A stretch of DNA of 64,000 nt from positions 806,001 to 870,000 of the forward strand of contig NC_085108.1 of assembly GCF_030269925.1 (NCBI RefSeq). Reading direction: 5' to 3'. The notes under the pieces were generated by a model. It was given only the letters and a program-made list of their open reading frames with translations. It did not search any database and was not told the DNA's origin. The stretch is from Bombyx mori (Eukaryota > Arthropoda > Insecta > Lepidoptera > Bombycidae). Position 1 is the first letter of the stretch, and each line of letters opens with the position of its first letter. Of this stretch, positions 21,816 through 32,829 are shown in pieces. The position numbers and the translations under genes are program-made.

Positions 21816-22195
21816 ACCCGGTAAAGAGCTGCAAAGGACTTTGTTTTTAGTAAGGTAGTACAGAATTCTAAGCTAGATTTAGGTCAGATCTGCATTTATT
21901 TGTGGATAAAAAGAACTTGATTTCTTAACAGGACTGCAGAGGGCGATATAGGCCACATATGTACGTAATATAGTCTTGAAGACTACAAATATGCAATCGA
22001 AGAGCTCCCTGACCTTTAAAAGGCTATTTGGACAATTAGTGCGTTCTCCAAAGTTGACATTTAGAACATAGATCGCTCCGTGAGAAACCGCTTTAAGCAA
22101 ATTCAGACAGTGAATTGAGGTAATGAACGGTTGATAATGCTGTTTCATTGTAAGATTTAGTACCGTCGTAAAACCTTAAGGCTCAAAGCGGGACC
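21816..22195. other. Non-coding, nothing recognised
   Basis: The 89-codon frame on the minus strand (21879-22148) has no recognisable motif and no splice context. Confidence 0.3.
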
Positions 22196-22199
22196 TCTT

Positions 22200-22645
22200 T
22201 GTCCTCGGACCTCTGAAGTCGTCGTGGCCTAAAGGATAGGACGTCCAGTGCATTCGTGTTGAGCGATGCACCGGTGTTCGAATCCCGCAGGCGGGTACCA
22301 ATTTTTCTAATGAAATACGCACTTAACAAATGTTTACGATTGACTTCCACGGTGAAGGAATAACATCGTGTAATAAAAATCAAATTTGCAAAATTATAAT
22401 TTGCGTAATTACTGGTGGTAGGACCACTTGTGAGCCCGGACGGGTAGGTACCACCGCCTTGCCTATTTCAGCAGTGAAGCAGTAATGCGTTTCGGTTTGA
22501 AGAGCAGGGCAGCAGTTTTAACTACAGTGAGACCTTAGAACTTATATCTCAAGGTGGGTGGCGCATTTACGTTGTAGGTGTCTATGGGCTCCAGTAATCA
22601 CTTAACACCAGGTGGGCTGTGAGCTCGTCCACCCATCTAAGCAAA
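22200..22645 (+). repeat. Full-length SINE-A with tRNA-like head
   Basis: The head GTCGTCGTGGCCTAAAGG has an A-box-like element, then B box GGTGTTCGAATCCCGC, a linker (AATTATAATTTGCGTAATT), the whole body, and an end at CCCATCTAAGCAAATTTC. Length about 445 bp. Confidence 0.85.
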
Positions 22646-22997
22646 TTTCAAATCGTGTAACCCCTGACTCAATATTCAAACCGAAATGCAGTACCTAGCT
22701 ATACCACGCGGTACCACACATCCCACCTCTAGTAAATCCAATCTTATCCCGATATCCACAGAGAGACAATATCTCGCCATAATTCGTACAGAGCTTAAGG
22801 AATGCCGCGGAAAGGAAAATGAGATAGTTTCGTTTCTTATGATCAAGAGTCGCGAAGGTCGTTGGTACAGTTGCAATGAGGCTGGTTTATCTCCCAGAGT
22901 TCCCACAAACATTTTGCTTGCAATCCGAAAGATGCTTGTGTAGTGCGACAAAGCGGTTTCGATACTTACATAAAAAAATAAAATGCGTCATTATCGT

Positions 22998-23246
22998 TTT
23001 TTTTTTTATTGCTTAGGTGTGTGGACGAGCTCACAGCCCACCTGGTGTTAAGTGGTTACTGGAGCCCATAGACATCTACAACGTAAAATGCACCACCCAC
23101 CTTGAGATATAGTTCTATGGTTTCAGTATAGTCACAGCGGCTGCCCCACTCTTCAAACCGAAACGCATTACTGCTTCACGGCAGAAATAGGCAGGACGGT
23201 GGTACCTACCCGTGCGGACTCACAAGAGGTCCTACCACCAGTAAAT
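22998..23246 (-). repeat. SINE-A copy, full body
   Basis: Poly-T, then TTATTGCTTAGGTGTGTGG to CCTACCACCAGTAAATAAAGG. Confidence 0.87.
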
Positions 23247-23351
23247 AAAGGTGGACGATAGTTATAGAATTTATCAGTAAGGATGTGGGAATCGATCACA
23301 CGACCTAATAGTGAGAGCCGCGGGGCAGTCTAATACTGCTAGTCTAAGTCT

Positions 23352-23595
23352 GCAAGTTATTTGAAGTCGTCTTGGCCTGAACGATTAGACGCCTTGTGCA
23401 GTGCTGTTTGAAAGTGCCCGTGTTCGAATCCAGAAAACAAGTCAGAATTTCTCTCTCTGTCCCTCTCTCTATCTCTCTCTAACGAAATACGTAGTTAGCA
23501 CACTCTCACTAATGACTTTCACGTTGAAGAAATAATCATCATGATATTATAATAAAAATTAAAACCGTGAAAATTAAAATGCTCGTAATTACTAT
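23352..23595 (+). repeat. SINE with tRNA-like head but different body
   Basis: GAAGTCGTCTTGGCCTGAACG and GCCCGTGTTCGAATCC form the head; a CTCTCTCTATCTCTCTCT pyrimidine tract (23448-23480) and then the SINE-A linker (AACGAAATACG..TTCACGTTGAAG..GTAATTAC) follow, but the body is absent. Confidence 0.65.
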
Positions 23596-23871
23596 TAAAT
23601 TTGAATATAAAAAAATTATCTCAAGGCTCAAGACGAGCATTCGCGCTGTGAGATCGTGCAAAAAAAAATAAAGCACACAGCTTTTTTTTAAAAACACAAA
23701 AAAAAAGACAAGTATCAAGACTGTTACATCCGTACTCGATTACAAAGGCCGGCTGAAGTAACAGAACAATTACGTTCGCCTTACGACAGGTCGACCCGCA
23801 AACACGGGCCAATTACGTACCAAAATATGACCATTCATAAAAATACTCATAATATTGTGAGTGCGTAATAT

Positions 23872-24113
23872 GTATTTTTTTCTTATTGTTTAGATGGGTG
23901 GAAGAGCTCACAGCCCACCTGGTGTTAAATGGTTACCGGAGCCCATAGACATGTACAACGGAAATGTGCCACCCAACTTGAGACATAAGGTCTCAGTATA
24001 GTTACAACGGCTGCTCCGCCCTTCAAACCGAAACGCATTACTGCTTCACGGCAGAAATAGGCAGGGTGGTGGTACCTACCCGCGCGGACTCACAAGAGGT
24101 CCTACCGCCAGTA
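23872..24113 (-). repeat. SINE-A copy
   Basis: TTTTTTTCTTATTGTTTAGATGG to GTCCTACCGCCAGTAAAATG. Confidence 0.86.
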
Positions 24114-24194
24114 AAATGTATTATATTATTGTGTATCATCACCTATATTATTACTTCGATGAACGAAATCATGGCTTACTTGTTGTTCAGAGGA

Positions 24195-24400
24195 TAGATA
24201 CTGCGATGGGCATTGCTGACGTCCATGAGCAACAGTAACCACTCACCATCAGATGGGCCGTACGCTCGTCTAATAAAGCAATAAAATAAAGAAATAATCT
24301 TGAAAGTTCGTCGTCAAATCTCAAGATAGGTACACGTGATTGACGATTATGGGTTTCGGTAACCACTTAACGCCAGACGGGCTGTGAGCTACTACACCAT
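24195..24400 (+). repeat. Decayed LINE-J tail and SINE-A 3' end
   Basis: GGCATTGCTGACGTCCATGAG through CAATAAAATAAAG is a LINE-J remnant (to 24290); GGGTTTCGGTAACCACTTAACG (24350-24395) is a SINE-A remnant. Confidence 0.6.
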
Positions 24401-24539
24401 TTTACATAACCCAAAAAAAAAATTACATACTTACATTTACAAATAATCACAGAGTGTGCCTGAAATTGTATTGTGTGAAAAGAAAAACATTAATAATTTG
24501 TACCCTATTTATAAGCTAATTAATCTTTATATATATATA

Positions 24540-24745
24540 CTAGTGAAGCGCCCTCGCTTCGCTTCGGAAACTGTAATTTATTATTGATTTCTCCACTACT
24601 TAAGGGATGTTATTATACATATAAACCTTCCTCTTCAATCACTCTATCTATTAAAAAAAACCGCATCAAAATCCGCTGCGTAGTTTTAAAGATTTAAGCA
24701 TACATAGGGACAGAGAAAGCGACTTTGTTTTATACTATGTAGTGA
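24540..24745 (-). mobile_element. Hel3 Helitron
   Basis: Minus strand: TCACTACATAGTATAAAAC to CGAAGCGAGGGCGCTTCAC and CTAG. Sequence AACTACGCAGCGGATTTTG is shared with copies at 28359 and 37200. Confidence 0.8.
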
Positions 24746-25255
24746 TGAAATGTTTACATCAAAAGAGCAAAGTTACTTGTAATTTATTTTTGTCTCTCTT
24801 TGTATGCGTTTCACCGGGATTATTCAACAATGAGAGATCATATCCCGGGCTGTTATCAAAAATATCCAGAATACTCCAAACTACACCTAATCTTGCGTTC
24901 GTGTCGAAAATAAATCAACCGAATAAAATTACTAACAGATCTGACGTTTAAATTCCCGCCATTTGCATTTAGTCGTTTTTTTTTTAAATTAGAGTAACAG
25001 GTTAGACTGCGGGATCGAGTAACCATAGTCCTAAAACAAATCACAAACAAAAAATATGAATTCAACTTAAGGAAAACATCCTTACCACGGCTTTATAATG
25101 AAACAATTCCATCTAATTATTCCCCTATTGTCTCTGCTTAACACGTGATAGGTGCTTTTAAACAAAAACAGTCACGTGAACACTCTAATGGGCATCGGCT
25201 ATTTACAAGAATTTTAATTGAATCATTATACGTCATTGCAATTCTTGTATTTTAT
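24746..25255. other. Unique-looking non-coding stretch
   Basis: Short frames on both strands (for example 24742-24951) have no recognisable motif; no convincing splice pattern was found. Confidence 0.3.
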
Positions 25256-25261
25256 GTAAAA

Positions 25262-25480
25262 AGTTCGACGAGTTAATTAACCCATAGACGCAGCCCACTG
25301 ATTTTCTCGCCGGATCTTCACAGCGGGTCGCGTTTCCGATCCGGTGGTAGATTCTGCGAAGCACGGCTCTGGCTAGGGTTCGTGTTAGCAACGTCATTAG
25401 GTTTGAGCCTCGTGAGCTCACCTACTCACTCGGTTACGCTGACATAGCCTCTCAAGGCTATATGATGCGTTGTGGTAAAT
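25262..25480 (+). repeat. SINE-B copy
   Basis: GACGAGTTAATTAACCC, GCCCACTGATTTTCTCGCC and CCTCGTGAGCTCACCTACTC in family order. Confidence 0.8.
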
Positions 25481-25895
25481 GAGCGTGGCTGTATTTATTG
25501 TTTTGAGATATTTATTTGTCCATAAATGACAAATTAAAGACTGAATACAAAAGAAATATAAAATCGATGCGTCGCTCTTGGCGGCTTACCAGCTCAGGTA
25601 GGAATAGATAAATAATAAAAATAATGCTCAATCTAATGAATCTACTGTATATCAATTTATTTCAAGTTAAACTTTATAAAGCACTGGACAATAAGATTTA
25701 CAATAAAATGATTTAGCTCCTGAACAAAATTTACTAGCAATTAAATAATTGCTATAAATATGTAACAGGTACCACCCAATGCACTAGTTTGAGGTCTATC
25801 TAATATCACTAATTCTTCTCGTATGTAACAGATAATATCCGACCTATACCTAGCCGGAGAGCCTTAATTGCATTTCTGTAGATAAAGTCTGCGTG
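25481..25895. other. Non-coding, nothing recognised
   Basis: AT-rich sequence without a clear repeat boundary or coding signal. Confidence 0.3.
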
Positions 25896-26140
25896 TTTTT
25901 TTTTATTGCTTAGATGGGTGGACGAGCTCACAGCCCACCTGGTGTTAAGTGGTTACTGGAGCCCATAGTCATCTACAAAGTAAATGCGCCACCCACCCCG
26001 AGACAAGTTCTAAGGTCTCAAGTATAGTTACGACGGCTCCCCCACCCTTCAAACGGAAACGCATTACTGCTTCACGGCAGAAATAGGCAGGGTGGTGGTA
26101 CCCACCCGCGCGGACTCACAAGAGGTCCTACCACCAGTAA
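25896..26140 (-). repeat. SINE-A copy, full body
   Basis: TTTTTTTTATTGCTTAGATGG to GGTCCTACCACCAGTAAACG. Confidence 0.88.
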
Positions 26141-26215
26141 ACGTGTCTCTACTGATTTCAAGGAATGATTCTACATTCTGTATACATCCGACCTACATCT
26201 AGCCTCTAATGCTAA

Positions 26216-26282
26216 ACTACACTCTCTACAAGACCGACCCTTAAATCGTCTCTCTCTACAACACTGACTCTTAAATCGTCTG
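26216..26282. repeat. Two-unit tandem repeat of about 31 bp
   Basis: CTCTCTACAAGACCGACCC and CTCTCTACAACACTGACTC each run to TTAAATCGTC. Confidence 0.8.
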
Positions 26283-26639
26283 GCACACACTCACAAACCC
26301 GACCTACATTTCAGGACTTATTACAAAGCTATTTATGTATGTGAGTCGTCTATTATCAAAGGTGGCAATCTGTGCATTTGGACAAAAAAAAATTATTGAT
26401 ATTTCAATACAGATTGATTTGAATATAATCGTCTCCTTCAAAGAATACGGTTCAAAACCTGCATTAAATAAAGGTTAATACTTAACCTGTTATTTATCTA
26501 AGATGTCGTTCAGAAGAGTTTTGTGACTGCCAATGGAATACAAAGTCAATAATTCGTTTTTCTGATTTACCAATAATTATCCAAAAGTGACATTGCCGGC
26601 TTTGATACTAGTCAACTCATGTATATGTGTGACTCAGAA

Positions 26640-26712
26640 AAAACCTAAACCGGGCATCGAACCCCGGTCCTGCGCGTTTCTAATCGCTGAACCATAGAGT
26701 TACGTGAACCGT
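26640..26712 (-). repeat. tRNA-like sequence
   Basis: On the minus strand TGGTTCAGCGATTAGAAACG (A-box-like) is followed by GGGGTTCGATGCCCGG (B box). No convincing full cloverleaf, so probably the head of an old tRNA-derived SINE rather than a functional tRNA. Confidence 0.45.
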
Positions 26713-26894
26713 ACGTGCAAAGTCAGTTAAAACCGAGTAATAAGCTTTGGTCCGTCGTGCGTGGAAACATTACCGGTGCAGTGCGAACCGTATGAATGAT
26801 GCTCTGCAAACATTTATAATGGTGAGGTTTTTTTTTTTTATGATTTTTGAAGTGTGTTTAGTAGCGTTGAGCATTTTTTGGGAGGGAAAAATTT

Positions 26895-27132
26895 TGAGGA
26901 CCTCTTGTGAGTCCGCGTGGGTAGGTACCACCACCCTGCCTATATCTGCCGTGAAGCAGTAATGCGTTTCGGTTTGAAGGTTGGGGCAGCCGTTGTAACT
27001 ATACTTGAGACCTTAGAACTTATATCTCAAGGTGGGTGGCGCATTTACGTTGTGGATGTCTATGGGCTCCAGTAACCACTTAACACCAGGTGGTCTGTGA
27101 GCTGGTCCACCCATCTAAGCAATAAAAAAAAA
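26895..27132 (+). repeat. SINE-A copy
   Basis: GAGGACCTCTTGTGAGTCC to CATCTAAGCAATAAAAAAAAAG; the first ~10 bp are missing. Confidence 0.88.
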
Positions 27133-27334
27133 GAATTCGCGTCACCGACTTGTGTAATAGAAGTACATAACATATCTATAGCTATACAAGTGACGTATTG
27201 AGCAACATTACTACCGTGTATATCATTACAAGTAAAATTCAAAAAGTGATTGTATACTATAAATACTGTACGGTACTGAACTGTAAATACGGCCATAAAT
27301 ACTGTTATATACAAACTTTTCTTTTTTTTAACGT

Positions 27335-28340
27335 TTTAATTATTTTGAATTTGGAACACGTAAAACATGGCTTTTACTGTCTCGATGGGTATTTCATCAA
27401 AACCTACAGCCTTATTCCGTTTAAGGTGCTTGATGGCTGCTCGCACCTCGTTTTTTAGAGGCATCGGCTCCATTTCATTGAGATCCTTGTAGTGGTGTCA
27501 GCAAACAGAGACGTGCAATAGTCTTTCCAAGCGCTAACAATATTTTTGATCTCAGTGACAGTATCTCCAGACGCATTCTCAATAGCCCAACTCTTTGGTT
27601 TAAATTGACGAGTTTATAAGTCTGATTTTCAGGTGTAAATCTTTTGTTTGCAAATTTTGAGAATGTCTTTCAACCTCTTCACATATTGATTGTAGCGCTA
27701 AGCTTCGGTCATTGCCGTGCGGATCCGGCTAAGAATAGTTCCGCCCCCTTATCTTCCCAGGGGTGTCGTAAAAGGCGACAGGGGGATTTTAAGCGCAAAC
27801 ATCCAGCGACTACCCGATTGGTAGCGGGCAATCTACCAACAAAAGCATTCCCAAGGAGGGTTGACGTCAGGCAGGCGGCCGGTCGTAAAACTTTGCCAAA
27901 ACCTTCACAGCTATGAATACGAGGGAGGGTATGGACATGTGATGCGTAGAGAGAAGATGCATGTGACTAGGAGATGTATGGAAATGGTAGTGCAAGGTAG
28001 AGGGGGAAGAGGTCGACCGAAGAAGACATGGATGGAGTGTGTGAATGACGATATGAGAGAGAGAGGAGTGAGTGTTGAGATGACGGCTGATAGAAGAGAA
28101 TGGAAGAGAAAAATTAGCTGTGCCGACCCCACATAGTGGGATAAGGTGGAGAAAAAGAAGCTAAGCTTCGGTCACGACGGCAAGAAGCCTGCATGGTGGA
28201 ACTCATGACGTACAACTCCTGAATTCTAGCACCGCCAGCCTTAAGCTCTCTACGGTTCTCAATTAAATCTCAGGTCTCGGTAGACATCCGATGGTGCCTT
28301 TTCTTGGGTTTCTTATTGGGCTGTGATTCGTGCACGAAAT
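27335..28340 (-). pseudogene. LINE reverse transcriptase pseudogene, split by an insertion
   Basis: On the minus strand, EVRAAIKHLKRNKAVGFDEI (about 27390-27450) is the start of the reverse transcriptase domain of non-LTR retrotransposons. Upstream, 28175-28340 carries NRELKAGGARIQELY and further linker sequence. Several stops and frameshifts interrupt it. The two parts become contiguous when the RTE-derived insert at 27712-28159 and one copy of its target duplication are ignored. Endonuclease and the rest of the polymerase are missing. Confidence 0.7.
27712..28159 (+). mobile_element. Short chimeric RTE derivative (5' leader fused to 3' end) with 15-bp target duplication
   Basis: The left part (GGATCCGGCTAAGAATAG, CCCAGGGGTGTCGTAAAAGG) resembles the 5' leader of RTE-like LINEs. 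After about 27910 it joins the reverse transcriptase C-terminus (GYGHVMRREKMHVTRRC, GRGGRGRPKKTWMEC, ending CADPT and a stop) and a purine-rich tail (GGAGAAAAAGAAG). The insert is flanked by GCTAAGCTTCGGTCA at 27697-27711 and 28160-28174. It is therefore a non-autonomous, internally deleted LINE derivative inserted as a unit. Confidence 0.8.
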
Positions 28341-28358
28341 CTTTTATAAATTACTATA

Positions 28359-28573
28359 TCACTAAATAGTATAAAACAAAGTCGCTTTCTCTGTCCCTAT
28401 ATCCCTATGTATGCTTAAATCTTTAAAACTACGCAACGGATTTTGATGCGGTTTTTTTTAAATAGATAGAGTGGTTGAAGAGGATGGTTTATATGTATAA
28501 TAACATCCATTAAATAGTGGAGAAATCAATAATAAATTACAGTTTCCGAAGCAAAGCGAGGGCGGGCCGCTAG
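28359..28573 (+). mobile_element. Hel3 Helitron
   Basis: TCACTAAATAGTATAAAAC to GCAAAGCGAGGGCGGGCCG and CTAG, followed by T. Confidence 0.82.
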
Positions 28574-29285
28574 TTTTATATAATCACCAAACACCTTACT
28601 CATCATAAACCCTCTTACAATGATTTCATAAGAACATACCAGTCTCTAGTTCGGGTCAGATATTCATTGAAGTGGGACGTTTACCTATTTTCCTCAATAT
28701 CTCTAAATTCTTTTAATTAGTAATTCTTTATAAATATTTTGTAGTGTCGAATAAATGCTTTTTTTTTTAAAGATTGTAGCAAAACGAAGTAGAGCATCTT
28801 TCAAAGTGGCGTTACGGTTCGCCCGCTCAACATAATGCTGTATGCACACTCACACATGTTGCACGTAACAGGTGGGCACGCACACATATGAGCGCGCACA
28901 TGAATACAGGGTGTTATTCTAATAACTATTATAAGAAATAGATGGTTTTTTTTCTAATTATTATTGTCTTGCAAACAGGAAAACTCTGTCGCGGATCATA
29001 TCCCAACTAAATATAACCTAATCATAATTATGCAAATATAATTAAGTTTCAGTTTCTAATAAGTGTAGATATTAAATAATTTGTTGCTTAGTGACAAAGT
29101 ACTATTATTCTGAATCTCATATTTCCAACGTTGTCAACTATTTCACTGTCGATGGCACCTATACCTAATTGAGGTGACATCTGATTTGTACTTACTGCCA
29201 ATTTGTCAATGTTTTTAGATTGATGATCGCTTTTTTGTAAATAAATAAATAATATATTTTTGGCACTGGATGCATGAACTAACCC
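28574..29285. other. Non-coding, nothing recognised
   Basis: AT-rich; short frames show no motif. A GC-rich CACACGCACAC segment lies near 28845-28900. Confidence 0.3.
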
Positions 29286-29700
29286 ATCTGGTGTTGTATA
29301 GCCGATAGACATAAAACACCATCATCTTGATTAGAAGAATTTTACTGTACCACGGCTTTGAACCTTGCTCATTTTAACCATGACTTCGCAGAAGTAGGCA
29401 AGAGGACCTTCGGTGCTTAAGACCTGAAACCCTAACGAAGGTATCTAAGGACATTCCCACATTGATCCAACTAGCCCGTCTCCCGACGTCAAAGAAGATA
29501 TATCTTCGGATGACATTACCCAGTAGACCGACGCGGCGACGCTCATAATGCTGATGTCCAGAACTTGAAAGTCGCTTAGATTATTGTCGTTACCGCGATT
29601 CATATATAAGATTGTTTGACCCTAATTATCTATATCCTAATCCTATTTACATTTTATTTTAATACAAAAATATATTGAATAATTTACACAATAAATTTCA
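29286..29700. repeat. Very old SINE-A remnant and a LINE 3' tail
   Basis: CCCATCTGGTGTTGTATAGCC and ACCACGGCTTTGAACCTTGC keep faint SINE-A order in reverse. The end ACACAATAAATTTCAATTTC (about 29680-29705) looks like a LINE 3' terminus. Confidence 0.4.
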
Positions 29701-29705
29701 ATTTC

Positions 29706-30670
29706 AAACCCCCTGTATTTCTTATCACAACTGACTCCATTGTACCGACAAACAACAAAAATAGGTTTTTCTTTTAGTTGTTAGGAAAATAAACTTTAAA
29801 TCGACAACAGTAAGAACTACATCAAAATTCTCAATAGCAAAACACACCTGTACGCGTCCTTAACGATGTCCAATATAAAATGACCTACCCCTATAGCCTC
29901 GCATTGAGTATTCGCAACCGAACATTACGACCGTACGAGCATCGGCAGGTCTAAATAAAATGGGTGTTCACGTTACGATTTTTACGAAAAACCGAATCAG
30001 ATATTCACTTTTGAAATTCGAATGACTTCGGACGTTACGTTGTTCGAAAATCGAATAAACTTTTAAAAAATCGTTCCTAAAGTTTTACGGTTTTCTTAAC
30101 TGTGTGTGTGTGTGTTTGTGTGTGTTCTTTTGTTAATATTGTGTTTGAAAATGGAAGGAAAATAAACGGCGCGGAATTGTTTTGAACAATGTAAGTGGAG
30201 CATTACGTCACATGTGTGTATTTAGTGATAAGACTAGATTAGATAGGGAGAGAGCAATCTTTTATTAAACCTGTGACCCCATTGAAATAAGCACTGTCTT
30301 CACAACCCTTGAAGGGTCAAGAAGTTGTGGTTCGAAGCGGAACTGCTTGTCAATAAAAAAGGTAGGAAATTTATTCAAGAAATTCCCACGAGACGACAGC
30401 AATAACCAGAGGCTGAAGTCAGTCACTGATATCCTAAACCAGATTATCTATTATCCTCTGAAGTTGCCAGTAAATATGTCCATTTAACCCACTTTTATTG
30501 GCTTGACTTTTATCTATACATGTGACGAAAGAGTTTGAATTTCGACTAATTTGAAAATTTACACACGTTGCCAAAGACTAAACTTTTTTTTTTTTAACTG
30601 TGACTCAATATAAGTAGCTAGAGCTAAAAAAATTTAGCATTTAGTTTGATTTGCTCTTTTATACGTGTTT
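29706..30670. other. Unique non-coding stretch with a (TG)n run
   Basis: A TGTGTGTGTGTGTG tract lies at 30104-30124. No supported gene; some segments (29840-30060) have balanced base composition but no open frame of note. Confidence 0.3.
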
Positions 30671-30674
30671 TTGA

Positions 30675-31080
30675 CGTGACGTCTTATAATTCGATGGAGC
30701 CGGCTGCACGCACGAAAAAACATGACTCATGCGGCGTTACCTCGCTCTGAGGCGTTCCATTTAAGGTTTGAAGTGCAAGCGAGAGCGCGCAACGAGCGAC
30801 AAAGAGGCACAATCGGCCTCCGCGTTCGGCAGCGTTCGACATCTGTCTCTCTCCTACTTGAGTGAGCGATGCATCCGCGTGGACAGCTGCTATACAATAA
30901 TACATTTACATGTTTTCGTCAAGTATGAAGTTCAGTGAAAAGTGAATGTGGTATCAATTGTTTATAGCAAAGATAATTATTATTGCGATAATTGAAAAAT
31001 GAAACCATTCCATCAGTATCTTCTTATGACGTAGTCACGTTCAACTATCGTCAGTAAACCGACTTTACAGACAACCGTTT
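30675..31080. repeat. 420-bp dispersed repeat, copy 2
   Basis: Matches 15416-15835 almost base for base from GACGTGACGTCTTATAATTC to GAAGTTCAGTGAAAAGTG, then again from AATGAAACCATTCCATCAG to CAGACAACCG. The middle 60 bp differ. Confidence 0.65.
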
Positions 31081-31404
31081 TTTTTTTTAATTTTTAATCA
31101 TTATTTCCTTATTTCAATGGATATATCTAATTCCCTTTATGTTCTTATCGATATCATATTAATGATAAATATAATCAAATAATCACACATCACACTTTTA
31201 TTACCTTATAGTACCTAACACACAGCCGGAAGCCAATAAATAAAAAATCGATTGAATTAAGAAATGAATTTAGAATTATTCTTAAATCCATAAATAAATA
31301 GGCAAAAGCAAATACCGTATTCTAGTCTGTATGAAAATCGATTCCATAATTGTTTTATAATCGATAGAAAAGAAAAAAAAAACAAATAAAATTGTCATTC
31401 CTCG
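31081..31404. other. AT-rich non-coding stretch
   Basis: ATCGAT-rich simple sequence. No gene. Confidence 0.3.
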
Positions 31405-31938
31405 GACTTTTTGGCGGGAACGCGAGGAGTGAAGTTTTGTGATTTGTTTTATTTTGTCTATGTAGTGTTTCTTCAGGTTTAAATGTGTAATTCTTCTTCT
31501 TCTTCTTCCCGTGCCTCTTCAATCCTGAAGGTTGGCCGTTAGCTTCCTGTATTCATTTCTGTCAGCAGCCAGCCGGAACAGTTAGTTAGTTAGCTTCATG
31601 GAAAAGTCAAATGTGTAATAATGATGGTTTATTAACTGTTTGATATCTGTGAAAGTGCACAAATATGGGAAAATGAAACAAAGACGCTGGACGTAACTTC
31701 TCGGGAACCTCCAAAACGTCCACCGAAAAAATCTCAGTAAATGACTACCATTTTACTGAGATTATGTTTCATCCCATATCATCTCATCTCATTTCATTTC
31801 ATCCTAGTTGATTAATGTCTCAAATTAATCATCTTCTTTCATTTCACTACATATTATCATTTTTCATAAAAATTAGAATATAAATTAAAATAAGACATGA
31901 CTTAAAGGTCTTAGTTACCGGGTCATAAAATCCGTTAA
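31405..31938 (+). repeat. E element copy 2, carrying a 118-bp insertion
   Basis: CTTTTTGGCGGGAACGCGAG to AAAATCCGTTAAAAAAAG. The insertion at 31491-31608 interrupts it after GGTTTAAATGTGTAAT. Confidence 0.75.
31491..31608 (-). mobile_element. 118-bp retro-insert with (TTC)n tail and 10-11 bp target duplication
   Basis: Starts TCTTCTTCTTCTTCTTCCCG, the reverse complement of an (AAG)n tail. AAATGTGTAAT occurs at both edges (31481-31491 and 31609-31619). Confidence 0.7.
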
Positions 31939-31944
31939 AAAAAG

Positions 31945-32150
31945 AGCTTTGCCCGGGAAATTTTGACTTTTAGGCGAAAACACGAAGAGAGAGTTTGTGT
32001 AAATTATTTTGTTTTGCTTTTTGAAGTTTAGATATGTAATAATAGTGGATTATAAAACCGGATAATTTAGAAAACTGGATGTAGCTTCTCGAGATCTTCT
32101 CGAAAGAAATTTCGGTATAATCGAATTTAAAAAAAGCCTCCTTTATTAAG
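31945..32150 (+). repeat. Diverged E element, 5' part
   Basis: ATTTTGACTTTTAGGCG, TGTAAATTATTTTG and GATGTAGCTTCTCGAGATC follow the order of E copies with about one third of bases changed. Confidence 0.5.
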
Positions 32151-32159
32151 TTAACATCA

Positions 32160-32260
32160 AGGGGCCGTCCCCTCCTGGCTGAGCCCTTGCTCGTCCACCT
32201 GTCCTGGTGAAACTGGAAAGGCCTCCGAGCCACCAGTAATCCTTCAATCATAAAAAAACA
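32160..32260 (+). repeat. SINE-C 3' fragment
   Basis: CCCCTCCTGGCTGAGCCC to CCACCAGTAATCCTTCAATC and poly-A. Confidence 0.78.
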
Positions 32261-32394
32261 TGGGTCCGTACGTAGGTTCACTCGTCTAAAAAAAATATAA
32301 TAAACAAAAACCCCACCGTCTTACTGGAAAATAATTTCACGGTTCCGTCGATTTCACTCAATTTCACTACCATAGAATTCAATACAAACTTTTT

Positions 32395-32825
32395 TGATTA
32401 CCTATCTACTGCTGGTAACCTCAAGGGGCTATGCCCCAGAGGTCTAAGGCAATGCGAAATTCCATTCTAATATTAATTATTTTTTTAAATTACTGCCTAA
32501 GCTGATAGCCTTGAGAGACTAGTAGGTGAGCTCACGGGGCTCAAACCGGAAGTGTTGCTAAGACTGGCCCTAGCAAGAGCAGTGCTTCACAGAATCTACC
32601 ACCGGATCGGAACCGCGACCCACTGAGAAAATCCGCCGAGAAACTCAGTGGGTTGTGTCTATGAGTTAATTTACTCGTCGAGCCCTTCGTCGCAAGCGAC
32701 GGGTTCGGCGATGACGATGACCGATGCTTGTGGTACCTAAAAGCACCGTTAATGGATCGGGAAGATCCGTATTGACGTGTTTTGAGTGACGTCGACTGTT
32801 TACCATTCGGTCCACAGGATCGGGT
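32395..32825 (-). repeat. SINE-B copy with long 5' region
   Basis: GTAGGTGAGCTCACGGGG, CGACCCACTGAGAAAATCC and CGTCGCAAGCGACGGG, continuing into the 5' segment CTAAAAGCACCGTTAATGG and CATTCGGTCCACAGG that is also present at 36160. Confidence 0.78.
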
Positions 32826-32829
32826 ACGA

